A DNA stretch of 64,000 nucleotides from Anaerolineae bacterium (GTDB lineage Bacteria; Chloroflexota; Anaerolineae; Aggregatilineales; UBA3940). The DNA lies in the NCBI GenBank assembly GCA_016926255.1, contig JAFGOY010000031.1, positions 62,001-126,000 on the forward strand, read 5' to 3'. A program made the position numbers and the translations under genes. Of this stretch, positions 8,393-16,129 are shown piece after piece (positions within the stretch are counted from its first letter, which is position 1; every line of letters begins with the position of its first letter). The notes below the pieces were generated by a model, which was not told the origin of the DNA, ran no database searches, and worked only from the letters and a program-made list of their open reading frames with translations.

Positions 8393-9418
8393 ATGGAACT
8401 CAACGATTTCATACGCCAGATGCCAAAAGCCGAGATTCACGTCCACATGGAGGGATCGATACGCCCCGAAACGCTGTTGAAGCTGGCCCGGAAAAACAAT
8501 GTCGAACTCCCCAGCGATACAGTCGAGGGGCTGCGCCGCTGGTACACCTTCACCGACTTCGACCACTTCATCAGCATCTACATTAAGATATCGGAGTGCA
8601 TCCAGACACCGGACGACATCGAGTTGATCGCCCGCGAGTTTTTAGAGGGTCAGGCCGCGCAAAACATCCGGTACAGCGAAGTGACCTATACCGCCCATAC
8701 ACACTACGAGCAGAAGGGCATCCCCTTCGACGAGCAGTTAGCTGCCTTGAACCGCGCCCGCGCCTGGGGAGAGCAAACGCTGGGCGTTCGGATGAACACC
8801 ATCATCGACATCTCGCGCCACGTCGATACGGAAGTGGGACTTATCACGGCGAAATGGGCGGTGGAGGGAATGGGACAGGGCGTGGTTGCGCTGGGCCTGG
8901 GCGGACCGGAAGTCAACAACCCGCCGGAGCGATTCGGCGGGGCGTTTCAGTTCGCAGCAGATGCCGGGCTGCCCGGTGTGCCTCATGCCGGTGAAACCGA
9001 GGGGCCAGCCAGCATATGGGGATCACTACGAGCATTGAAGGCAGTGCGGATCGGGCATGGGGTTCGATGCCTGGAAGACTCCGCCCTGGTGGACGAACTC
9101 CGCGAGAGGCAGGTTCCGCTGGAAGTCTGCCCGACCAGTAATGTGTGTCTCAAAGTGTTTCCCGATTTCGCCTCGCATCCCCTTCCACGCCTGCTGGATG
9201 AAGGCTTATATGTAACCCTCAACTCCGACGATCCACCCCTGTTCAACACCACCCTGACCAATGAATATCTTCAGGCCGCCGCTGCGTTTGGCTTCGATGA
9301 AGAGACTCTTCGGATGCTGGTATTGAATGCCGTCCGGGCGGCACTGCTGCCCGCCGAGGAAAAGCAGGCAATGCTCCAGGTTTACGAAACCGAGTTTGAA
9401 CAGTTAGGTAAATCATAG
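8393..9418 (+). CDS. Adenosine deaminase-family amidohydrolase
   Basis: A 341-aa TIM-barrel amidohydrolase, probably a cytoplasmic zinc enzyme that deaminates adenosine or a related 6-aminopurine. Metal and catalytic residues can be placed: His16 and His18 (IHVH), His198 and Glu201 (HAGE), His222 (GHGVRC) and Asp279-Asp280 (NSDDPPLF). The SDDPPLF form of the last motif is more like the adenine deaminase and aminodeoxyfutalosine deaminase branches than classical E. coli Add. The exact substrate is therefore uncertain, and no menaquinone (futalosine) pathway genes are nearby. The start at 8393 has GGAAGGA upstream. Confidence 0.85.
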   Translation: MELNDFIRQMPKAEIHVHMEGSIRPETLLKLARKNNVELPSDTVEGLRRWYTFTDFDHFISIYIKISECIQTPDDIELIAREFLEGQAAQNIRYSEVTYTAHTHYEQKGIPFDEQLAALNRARAWGEQTLGVRMNTIIDISRHVDTEVGLITAKWAVEGMGQGVVALGLGGPEVNNPPERFGGAFQFAADAGLPGVPHAGETEGPASIWGSLRALKAVRIGHGVRCLEDSALVDELRERQVPLEVCPTSNVCLKVFPDFASHPLPRLLDEGLYVTLNSDDPPLFNTTLTNEYLQAAAAFGFDEETLRMLVLNAVRAALLPAEEKQAMLQVYETEFEQLGKS

Positions 9419-9479
9419 CCGCCGCCGGGCCAAACCTGTATTTCCGGCACAGATCATCGACACAGAGCCGCCGACTTTA

Positions 9480-9488
9480 TGCTATACT
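9480..9488 (+). promoter_or_regulatory. Extended -10 element before kinase 1
   Basis: TGC followed by TATACT forms an extended -10 about 36 bases before the kinase start. No good -35 hexamer is seen, which is acceptable for extended -10 promoters. A similar TGC-TATAAT element precedes kinase 3. Confidence 0.5.
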
Positions 9489-9523
9489 GAGGCGCGTCAA
9501 ATTCAAAACACAAGGAACGCTCA

Positions 9524-11299
9524 ATGAACGACCTGATCGGGCAAAAGCTCGGTGCCTACCAGATTACCGGCGAGATCGGCCACGGCGGCATGGCCGATGT
9601 CTACCGCGCACACCAGCCATCCATCGACCGCGACGTTGCGATCAAGATGCTGCCTGCACACCTGATGCAGGATCGGCAGTTCCTCGATCGCTTCAACCGG
9701 GAAGTCCAGGTGATCGCAAAACTACAGCATCCGCATATCCTGTCCGTCTATGACTACGGCGAATACAACGGGCAGCCCTATATCGTGATGCAGTACGTGC
9801 CGACCGGCACGCTGGCTGACATCATCATTGCGTCGGCAAAAGGCCTGCCGCTTGTCGAAGTTGCCCGCCTGGTCGAGCAGATCGCCTCGGCGCTTGATTT
9901 CGCCCACGAAAAGGGGATCGTCCACCGCGACTTCAAACCGTCGAACGTGCTGCTCGACGAAAAGAAGAACGTCTACCTTGCCGACTTCGGGATCGCCAAA
10001 GTGATCGACGAAACCGCCCAACTGACCGGCAGCGGTATCGTCGGCACACCGTCGTATATCGCGCCGGAGATGGCAAGCCGAGGGGAAGTCACCCCGCTGG
10101 TCGACGTCTATGCGCTGGGGATTACCCTCTTCCAGATGCTGACCGGTCAACTGCCTTTCCAGAGTCCGACCCCGATGGCCGCACTGATGGCTCATATCAA
10201 CGACCCCGTGCCCGACGTCACCGCACTGCGTGCCGACCTCCCGCCAGGAGTGCAGGCAGTTGTCTCCCGCGCACTGGCTAAAGACCCATTCAAACGCTAT
10301 CAGACCGCGGGGGAACTCGCCGCTGCTTTGCAGAAAGTGGTCGAAACCGCTGCTGAGACGGAACCTTCAGAACCGCCGCTGCATACGCTCGAATCGCCGG
10401 TATTCAACAGGCCGCCGACTGCCCGCGAGGAACAGCCTACCCAACGGCGGCGAAAGACCGTACCCTGGATCGCTGTCGGCGTGGGGTTGGGCGCATTGGT
10501 CATCTGTGCAGGGTTGATAATCGGTGGGATGGTGCTGTCCAAAGCGCTGGGAGGGAAGCCGGCAGCAACGCCCGAACAGGACGCCGCCAAAACCGTCGAG
10601 CCGACCCGGACAGCTGACGCTACCGCAGCCCACACCGGCAAACAGACATTGACCGTTCCTACTGAGATCGTCCCCACCGAAAATGTCCCGCCGCCGACCA
10701 TCAACAGCGAACCCCAGGCGATTGACCTTGTACTGGGCGATCTCAGTACCTATACCACCTCGACCGGGGCAGTCTATTTTATCGGGGAGATCACCAATAC
10801 CGGGAATGTAGGTCTGGTTTACGTCAAGCTCACGATCATTCTGCGCGATCAGGCCAACAACTTACTCACCACCGAAACCGGCTATGTAGACCTGACCGTA
10901 CTGGAACCGGGCCAGACCGCGCCGATCTCGGTGCTGTTCGCCGACGGCGTGCCGGACTATCACCATTACGAATTTACATTGCAAGGCGACCCGGCGACCT
11001 ATCTCCACAGCTACAACGATTTTGAGATCATCGCCGACAACGGTCACATCGGCTCGTTGTCCGGGTATCAGATCGAGGGCGAGGTGCGCAATACCGGCGA
11101 TCACGCGGCAGAGTTCGTCAAGGTCGTCGCGAGTTTATACAACAGCGATGGGGTGATCATCGGCACCAGCTTCACCTATGTTTCAGCCGATATCCTCCAG
11201 CCGGGAGAGTCCTCAACCTTTGACCTGACCGTCTACTCCGTCCCGGCGGAAAGCATCGACAGCTACACGCTGATCGTACAGGGGAGTGAGGTCAATTAG
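9524..11299 (+). CDS. PknB-type serine/threonine kinase with extracellular FxLYD-like domains (kinase 1)
   Basis: A 591-aa receptor-like kinase. The kinase domain (about 12-275) has an intact glycine loop IGHGGMADVY, Lys41 (VAIK), Asp136 in HRDFKPSN and Asp154 in DFG, plus APEM and DVYALG, so it should be active. A Pro/Glu-rich juxtamembrane stretch is followed by one TM helix (about 313-337). The outside part has a Thr/Pro linker, then two beta-rich units (about 405-490 and 495-591) in which GEITNTGNVGLVYVKLTIIL and GEVRNTGDHAAEFVKVVASL repeat the same pattern as FxLYD domains. Such domains probably sense or bind envelope components. Its ATG has AAGGAA upstream. Confidence 0.88.
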   Translation: MNDLIGQKLGAYQITGEIGHGGMADVYRAHQPSIDRDVAIKMLPAHLMQDRQFLDRFNREVQVIAKLQHPHILSVYDYGEYNGQPYIVMQYVPTGTLADIIIASAKGLPLVEVARLVEQIASALDFAHEKGIVHRDFKPSNVLLDEKKNVYLADFGIAKVIDETAQLTGSGIVGTPSYIAPEMASRGEVTPLVDVYALGITLFQMLTGQLPFQSPTPMAALMAHINDPVPDVTALRADLPPGVQAVVSRALAKDPFKRYQTAGELAAALQKVVETAAETEPSEPPLHTLESPVFNRPPTAREEQPTQRRRKTVPWIAVGVGLGALVICAGLIIGGMVLSKALGGKPAATPEQDAAKTVEPTRTADATAAHTGKQTLTVPTEIVPTENVPPPTINSEPQAIDLVLGDLSTYTTSTGAVYFIGEITNTGNVGLVYVKLTIILRDQANNLLTTETGYVDLTVLEPGQTAPISVLFADGVPDYHHYEFTLQGDPATYLHSYNDFEIIADNGHIGSLSGYQIEGEVRNTGDHAAEFVKVVASLYNSDGVIIGTSFTYVSADILQPGESSTFDLTVYSVPAESIDSYTLIVQGSEVN

Positions 11300-11308
11300 G
11301 CCAGCCTA

Positions 11309-12382
11309 TCACCAGGCATAGGTTTCCGGTGCCTGACCACCTGGCCCCGGCCAGATTTCGTCCAGGCGGGCGCGAGTCTCCTCGCCCAGGTCGATCTCGA
11401 CTGCACGCAGGCTGCTTCGAAGCTGCTCAATCGTTCTCGTTCCAATGATCGGGGCGGTGACCACCGGGTTATCGAGCAGCCAGGCCAGCGCAGCCGCCGC
11501 CGGGGTTTCGCCCAGATCGCGGCACAGTGATTCGTAGGCTTCAAGCCGATCGCGGTGCGCCTCGATGTAGTCTTCGCCGAAAACGCCGCTGCGACGCCCC
11601 TGTCCCGACCCGGCTTTTTCGAGCAGCCCGGCCAGGCAGCCGCCGCCCAATGGGCTGTAAGGCACCAGCCCCAGGCCGTATTCACGGCAGGCCGGGATCA
11701 CCTCCAACTCGACCATCCGGTTGCTAAGGCTGTAGACACTCTGCTCGCAGACCGGCCCCAGGAAGTTTCGCGCCGACGCCTTCTCGCAGGACTGGGCGAT
11801 ATTCCACCCGGCGAAGTTGCTGCTGCCGACATAGATCACTTTGCCCTGCTCGACCAGCACCTCCATCGCCTGCCAGATTTCCTCCCAGGGGGTTTCGCGC
11901 CGCCGGTGGGCCGGTCGGACAAGATCGCGCTCCGGCACGCCCCACCACTCCTTGTACTGCTCCTGGACTTCTCCCCGGTCGATGTGGTGCATGTAGTACA
12001 GGTCGATATGATCGGTTTGCAGCCGACGCAGGCTGTCTTCGCAGGCTTTACGAATATGGTAAGCCGACAGCCCCCGGTCGTTGATCTCGGCGCTCATCAC
12101 AGCGTAGACTTTGGTCGCCAGCACGATTCGATCCCGGCGTGTCTTATCCTCGGACAGCCAGCGGCCAATGATCTCCTCGGTCAGGCCGATCCGTCCCCTG
12201 TCCGGTATCCAGCCCAGCCAGCCGTAAGAGTTGGCCGTATCGATGAAGTTGATGCCCTGTTCGAGCGCCTCGTTCAATATCGCGAGGCTGTCTTCTTCGG
12301 AGGTGTAGCAGCCGAAACTCATCGTTCCCAGGCATAACCGGCTCACCACAATGCCCGTCCGCCCCAGATGACTATACTGCAT
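11309..12382 (-). CDS. Aldo/keto reductase
   Basis: A 357-aa NADPH-dependent aldo/keto reductase with the catalytic tetrad placed at Asp48, Tyr53, Lys91 and His132 (FIDTANSYG, LATKVY, YYMHH). The C-terminal GTRTIEQLRSSL motif binds the 2'-phosphate side of NADPH in this family. The protein carries an extra region around 140-160 (KEWWGVPERDLVRPAHRRRE) compared with short members. It is the last gene of a minus-strand operon with a MerR regulator 14 bases upstream. The context resembles MerR-controlled detoxification of reactive aldehydes, but the substrate is inferred only. Confidence 0.9.
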   Translation of the reverse strand: MQYSHLGRTGIVVSRLCLGTMSFGCYTSEEDSLAILNEALEQGINFIDTANSYGWLGWIPDRGRIGLTEEIIGRWLSEDKTRRDRIVLATKVYAVMSAEINDRGLSAYHIRKACEDSLRRLQTDHIDLYYMHHIDRGEVQEQYKEWWGVPERDLVRPAHRRRETPWEEIWQAMEVLVEQGKVIYVGSSNFAGWNIAQSCEKASARNFLGPVCEQSVYSLSNRMVELEVIPACREYGLGLVPYSPLGGGCLAGLLEKAGSGQGRRSGVFGEDYIEAHRDRLEAYESLCRDLGETPAAAALAWLLDNPVVTAPIIGTRTIEQLRSSLRAVEIDLGEETRARLDEIWPGPGGQAPETYAW

Positions 12383-12396
12383 GATAGATTCCCCTT

Positions 12397-12783
12397 TTAC
12401 GTTTCTGTTGAAGCCTGTTCAAGCTGGTTCCGGTGATACTCGCAGTAGTAGTCGATTTTCCAGCGAATGAACGACAGATGTTTGCCAAGCTCCTGCATCT
12501 GCTGCTCGACCACGGCCTCGTGTGCTCTGAGAATGTTCAGGCGGTCGGCGACGGTATCATCGCCCTGCTGCATCAGCTCGATATACCGCTTAATATCGGT
12601 GATGGGCATCCCACCTTTTTTCAGACAGAGCACAAAGTTGATCTGCTCGACATCTTCCTGCGAGTAAGTGCGGTGACCGTTCTCCCGGCGGGTAACCGGA
12701 GTTACCAGCCCGATCTGCTCGTAATAGCGGAGGGTGTGAATACTCAACCCGGTCTGCTCTGAAACCTGCCCGATCGACATCAT
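12397..12783 (-). CDS. MerR-family transcriptional regulator (AdhR-like)
   Basis: A 128-aa regulator with a MerR winged helix at the N-terminus (IGQVSEQTGLSIHTLRYYEQIGLV) and a following HRTYSQEDVEQINFVLCLK helix, then a long dimerisation helix. No cluster of metal-binding Cys is seen in the C-terminus. The Cys residues (LCLKKGG and YYCEYH) match the electrophile-sensing AdhR-like group better than metal sensors. It sits between the NTF2-like gene and the aldo/keto reductase. A MerR-type promoter with a 19-bp spacer precedes the operon, so autoregulation is likely. Confidence 0.9.
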   Translation of the reverse strand: MMSIGQVSEQTGLSIHTLRYYEQIGLVTPVTRRENGHRTYSQEDVEQINFVLCLKKGGMPITDIKRYIELMQQGDDTVADRLNILRAHEAVVEQQMQELGKHLSFIRWKIDYYCEYHRNQLEQASTET

Positions 12784-12810
12784 ATGTGCCGCCTTTCTGC
12801 TGCGCCCGGA

Positions 12811-13227
12811 TCACTCGACCGGGGTTACCCGGTGCCAAAGCGCGTTGACGATCACCCATTCGCCGTTGAACTTCGCCAGGTGGAGGTAATCGACAAACGG
12901 CGAGGCAGCCATCTTTACACTCGCCATATCCTTGTAGATGTCGAAGATCGTCACCTCGTATCCCCGACCCTCTACCGGCGTACCAGCCCCGATCCCGGCC
13001 CGCGTGAACTCAACCATCCACGAGGCGCTCACCGGGGAAAGCAGGCTGCCCCCGGTTTTCTCATGAACGGAAATCTCGCGCTTGCACAGGTCGGGGTGCA
13101 GGCAGGCGGCCATCCGGTCGGCATCGCCCGTATACCAACCCTCGATGTAATTGGCGACCGTCTGCCTGATCGCCTCGATATCGGCAGTTGATGGCTTTGT
13201 GTCTGTTTGCTTCGTTTGTGCTGTCAT
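12811..13227 (-). CDS. NTF2-like (lumazine-binding type) protein
   Basis: A 138-aa protein of the SnoaL/NTF2-like fold, similar to the putative lumazine-binding group (Lumazine_bd_2). It has the ADIEAIRQTVANYIEGWYTGDADRMAACLHPDL opening and a closing KFNGEWVIVNALWHR strand pair. Members are usually small cytoplasmic proteins of unknown catalytic role. It is the first gene of the MerR operon and starts with ATG preceded by AAGGAAAACGGGAG. A link to detoxification is inferred from the operon. Confidence 0.8.
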   Translation of the reverse strand: MTAQTKQTDTKPSTADIEAIRQTVANYIEGWYTGDADRMAACLHPDLCKREISVHEKTGGSLLSPVSASWMVEFTRAGIGAGTPVEGRGYEVTIFDIYKDMASVKMAASPFVDYLHLAKFNGEWVIVNALWHRVTPVE

Positions 13228-13283
13228 CTCCCGTTTTCCTTTCGTTATCTATAAATGGATCGTTTCTTCTCGCTGCCGATATT

Positions 13284-13314
13284 ATCATAAAACCTGGAGT
13301 CGACTCTATGTCAA
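13284..13314 (-). promoter_or_regulatory. MerR-type promoter with 19-bp spacer and central dyad
   Basis: Read on the minus strand, TTGACA (13314-13309) and TATGAT (13289-13284) are separated by exactly 19 bases, the spacing diagnostic of MerR-activated promoters. The spacer centres on the dyad GAGTCGACTC (13297-13306), inside an imperfect 20-bp palindrome at 13292-13311. The start codon of the first operon gene is about 50 bases from the predicted transcription start. Confidence 0.88.
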
Positions 13315-13483
13315 GCAGTTGATTCGGAGAATCCCGGAACTGCCCGGCGGCCCGTCATCGATCAGTTCTTCAACGAATGCTTATTCTTTCCACATGATTT
13401 CTTAACATTCAGTCGATATCTTCAGAAAGCTGTTTAACGGTAACCGGAGATTACGATCTTATTGGAAGAAAAGGATAGAACCT

Positions 13484-14248
13484 GTGAAACACTATCGACT
13501 GACAGGCGGGATACTCGCCGCCCTGACCCTGCTCACACTGGCCGCCTGCTCCACCGGAGCAGCTACCGAAAGCGAACCGGCTGAGCCGGACATCGTCGTC
13601 GTGGACGAGGAAACCGGCGTCACCAGCGTCGACGAGACGGCGCTGGCCCTCCAAATCGACACCTACCCGGCAGGCGATCTGACCGCCGAGGAAGCCGCCG
13701 GGCTGCTCTACATGCGCGAGGAAGAAAAACTGGCCCACGATGTCTACGTGACGCTGTACGACCTGTGGGGGCTTCCCGTTTTTCAGAACATCGCCAGCAG
13801 CGAACTGACTCACACCGAGGCCGTCAAGACACTCATCGACCGCTACGGGCTGGATGACCCGGCGGCGGGGACGGTCGGCAGTTTCACCGATCCGACGCTC
13901 CAATCGCTGTATGATCAACTGGTCGACAGCGGGGCGGAGTCGCTGGAAAGCGCCCTGCGCGCCGGGGCAGCGGTCGAGGAGATCGACATTTTCGACCTGC
14001 AGGAGCGGATCGCCCAGACCGATCACGGTGATATCGCCCTGGTCTACGAGAACCTGATGCAGGGATCGCGCAATCACCTGCGGGCGTTCACCTCGACACT
14101 CGAACGTCAGACGGGCGAAAGCTACGTGCCGCAGTATCTTGATCAGGCCAGCTACGACGAGATCGTCAGCACGGGCATCGAGACCGGTGGTGCCGGTCGC
14201 GGCGGCGCGGGGAATGCTGGCGGGCGCGGGAACGGTCGGGGGCGCTGA
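13484..14248 (+). CDS. DUF2202 ferritin-like lipoprotein
   Basis: A 254-aa exported lipoprotein starting at GTG 13484 with AAGGAT upstream. The signal peptide ends in the lipobox LAAC (Cys21). After a short acidic linker comes a DUF2202 domain (about 60-220): MREEEKLAHDVYVTLYDLW, LTHTEAVKTLIDRYG, IAQTDHGDIALVYENLMQGSRNHLRAF. The Glu/His pattern is that of a ferritin-like four-helix bundle, so metal binding outside the membrane is plausible. The last 20 residues are an unusual Gly/Arg/Asn tail. A remnant of this 3' end occurs again at about 15040-15134. Confidence 0.88.
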   Translation: MKHYRLTGGILAALTLLTLAACSTGAATESEPAEPDIVVVDEETGVTSVDETALALQIDTYPAGDLTAEEAAGLLYMREEEKLAHDVYVTLYDLWGLPVFQNIASSELTHTEAVKTLIDRYGLDDPAAGTVGSFTDPTLQSLYDQLVDSGAESLESALRAGAAVEEIDIFDLQERIAQTDHGDIALVYENLMQGSRNHLRAFTSTLERQTGESYVPQYLDQASYDEIVSTGIETGGAGRGGAGNAGGRGNGRGR

Positions 14249-14270
14249 CCAGCAGAGATAGTTAGAAGCA

Positions 14271-14299
14271 AAAAGAGTCCCGAAGTGGGACTCTTTTTT
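14271..14299 (+). terminator. Rho-independent terminator after the DUF2202 gene
   Basis: AAAAGAGTCCC and GGGACTCTTTT form an 11-bp stem around GAAGT, followed by further Ts. A near copy occurs at 15102-15134. The A-rich left arm means it may also end the convergent minus-strand gene. Confidence 0.9.
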
Positions 14300-14342
14300 G
14301 ATTCAATATCGGTTTGGCGATATTCCAACCACGCCACGACTT

Positions 14343-14978
14343 TTATTTTGTATCGGCTCCATGCTCAGGCGGAGCGGAAAACGACCGATTTATGTACAAG
14401 ATATACCAGTGGTCATTCAGATTCTTTTGAAATCCTGTCCGAATGTATTTATAGAAACTATATATACCGACTAAGGCAAATGCCAGGACAATCCCCAGAA
14501 AAAGCCTTTCCACCGAGAAGGATGCTATCAGTAGATAGAGATTTACAGATCCGGCAAGGAGCCAGCCTGTAATAAGTATCTGCGCGGCGTGCTGCTCCGC
14601 GCTCAACTTGACCAGTCGAGCGCCCGCCTCCGGGGATGCGACTCTGATGGCGTCGTACTTCAGAGCGGCGGAGGGTTTCTCCGGGTCTATCTTCTCTTCT
14701 TCGTCCGGCTTCTTGCGAAAAAGGGAAGGAACTTTTGTGATTCCATACAGCACGATTGACAGGATGTAAGCGATTACCGCGAACAACAAAAATGTCCAGA
14801 GGGTGATGGGGAAATCGGGATCGGCCAGGTATTCACCCAGGAGTCCAAATGCCTTCGATGGCCCAAGCCAGGTGATCGCCCAGGTCAGGATGATGACCGT
14901 GCCCGGTATGACCCTTCCAATGATGTCATATGTCACCTGGGGGATGAGTTCTACCAGCGATGAAGCAGTTTTCTCCAT
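14343..14978 (-). CDS. Small membrane protein of unknown function (accessory gene)
   Basis: A 211-aa protein starting at ATG 14978, chosen over an upstream start because GAGGAG lies at proper distance. Two TM helices (about 25-45 and 60-80) precede a cytoplasmic charged segment (FRKKPDEEEKIDPEKPSAALKYD), then two more TM helices (about 130-175) and a short tail. I do not recognise the family. The N-terminal YDIIGRVIPG motif before the first TM helix recalls small membrane proteins seen in accessory islands, but this is weak evidence. GC content is visibly lower than neighbours. The gene lies between two copies of the DUF2202 gene's terminator region, suggesting insertion. Confidence 0.7.
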   Translation of the reverse strand: MEKTASSLVELIPQVTYDIIGRVIPGTVIILTWAITWLGPSKAFGLLGEYLADPDFPITLWTFLLFAVIAYILSIVLYGITKVPSLFRKKPDEEEKIDPEKPSAALKYDAIRVASPEAGARLVKLSAEQHAAQILITGWLLAGSVNLYLLIASFSVERLFLGIVLAFALVGIYSFYKYIRTGFQKNLNDHWYILYINRSFSAPPEHGADTK

Positions 14979-15039
14979 GTCTTTCTCCTCACATAATGCG
15001 ATCATATACAGGTACCCAATCACGCACAAGCATTTGTCT

Positions 15040-15084
15040 GGCACCGCTGCCGGACGTGGTCGCGGGAACGGTCGGGGGAACTGA
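15040..15084 (+). pseudogene. Remnant of the 3' end of a DUF2202-type gene
   Basis: Just before the second terminator hairpin a frame reads GTAAGRGRGNGRGN and stops, matching the Gly/Arg tail of the DUF2202 lipoprotein. Eighteen bases (CGCGGGAACGGTCGGGGG) are identical between 14225-14242 and 15061-15078. No upstream part of the gene survives, so this is a fragment left by duplication or recombination. Confidence 0.7.
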
Positions 15085-15101
15085 CTGGCGGAGATGAAAA
15101 C

Positions 15102-15134
15102 AAAGAGAGTCCCGGTTCGGGACTCTCTTTTTGT
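15102..15134 (+). terminator. Second copy of the DUF2202 terminator
   Basis: A 13-bp stem (15102-15114 with 15118-15130) around a GTT loop, then Ts. It shares the AGAGTCCC / GGGACTCT core with the hairpin at 14271 and lies in the same direction. It may also serve the convergent EamA gene. Confidence 0.88.
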
Positions 15135-15153
15135 TTGCGGTCGGGGGGCGATC

Positions 15154-16080
15154 TCAAGTCTCCGATACTGCTGCTCTGTGTTTCGACGGCATCGACTCCA
15201 GCGAGGTCAGGCCGATGGCGGCCAACACGCACACAATCCCGATCAGGTGGCCCCACTGAAACGACTCGCCGAGCATCACATACGAGCACAGCACGGCGAC
15301 AATCGGCGTCACCCCGGTGAAGATCGCGGCGGTGCTGGTCGATACTTTGGTCACGCCATCGAACCAGAACAGGTAAGCGAGGATCGTCATCACGGGCATG
15401 GCGATGAGCACAAAACTGGCATCGAGCCAGGTGACGGCTGAAAAGTCGAAGTGCAGCGCCTCGATGATGCCCTGCGGGGCAAACAGGATCAGGGCAAAGG
15501 TGCTGACGAGTGTCGCACTCATCAATGGGGAGACGCGCTCGGCGCTGAGTTTGCGGAAGACGGTAAACGACGCCTCGCCGGTGACCGCGCCGAGCACCAG
15601 CAGGCTTCCCAGCCAGGTACTCGCCGACTGCCCGCTGCCCGGCTCCAACGCGATTCCATTCACGGCCAGTATCCCGATCAGGGCCAGGGCGACACCCGCC
15701 GCCTGATTCCAGATGACCCGCTCACGCATGAAAACCCAGGAGATCAGCGCCAGGATCGCCGGGGTGGTCGAGGTGATGATCCCCCCGACGGCGGCGCTGG
15801 TGTGTTTCAGCCCGTTCAGCAGGAACATATTGAACAGAAACAAGCCGGTAAACGCCTGCAAAAAGTTCATCAGCCAATCGCGGCGGGTCATGATGCGCAG
15901 CTCATAGCGATGCCTCCAGGCGATGGCGATCAGGATCGGCGCGACGACCAGATAGCGCAGCAGCTGACTCAGCGAGACCGGGAAGCGGGCGATGACCGGT
16001 TTGGCAACCACGATGTATGTCCCGACCAACGCCATCGCACCGGCAAGTTTCAAATAGGTAACCACTCTCTCTTTATCCAT
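15154..16080 (-). CDS. EamA/DMT-superfamily transporter
   Basis: A 308-aa membrane protein with ten predicted TM helices arranged as two EamA repeats (about 8-140 and 155-295). Each half ends in the family pattern: SAAVGGIITSTTPAILALISWVFMRERV in the first and STAAIFTGVTPIVAVLCSYVMLGESF in the second. DMT transporters export small metabolites or amino acids, and the substrate cannot be told. It lies 49 bases after an AraC-family regulator on the same strand, a common pairing. Its start codon and ribosome binding site are within a strong hairpin. Confidence 0.9.
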   Translation of the reverse strand: MDKERVVTYLKLAGAMALVGTYIVVAKPVIARFPVSLSQLLRYLVVAPILIAIAWRHRYELRIMTRRDWLMNFLQAFTGLFLFNMFLLNGLKHTSAAVGGIITSTTPAILALISWVFMRERVIWNQAAGVALALIGILAVNGIALEPGSGQSASTWLGSLLVLGAVTGEASFTVFRKLSAERVSPLMSATLVSTFALILFAPQGIIEALHFDFSAVTWLDASFVLIAMPVMTILAYLFWFDGVTKVSTSTAAIFTGVTPIVAVLCSYVMLGESFQWGHLIGIVCVLAAIGLTSLESMPSKHRAAVSET

Positions 16081-16111
16081 CGATACGACTCCTTCACAGT
16101 TCGTATCGATG
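16078..16111 (-). promoter_or_regulatory. Hairpin enclosing the EamA start site
   Basis: An 11-bp perfect inverted repeat (CATCGATACGA, 16078-16088, with TCGTATCGATG, 16101-16111) has a 12-base loop carrying AAGGAG on the coding strand. The ATG of the EamA gene is in the 3' arm. As RNA it would pair the start codon and expose the Shine-Dalgarno in the loop. As DNA it could be an operator. Confidence 0.55.
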
Positions 16112-16129
16112 ATAAAGGATCGCGGGCGA

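Noticed and set aside
8393-9418. Adenosine-deaminase-like gene as part of the futalosine menaquinone pathway
   Set aside because: The SDDPPLF motif allows it, but no mqnA/B/C/D-like gene is present in the window.
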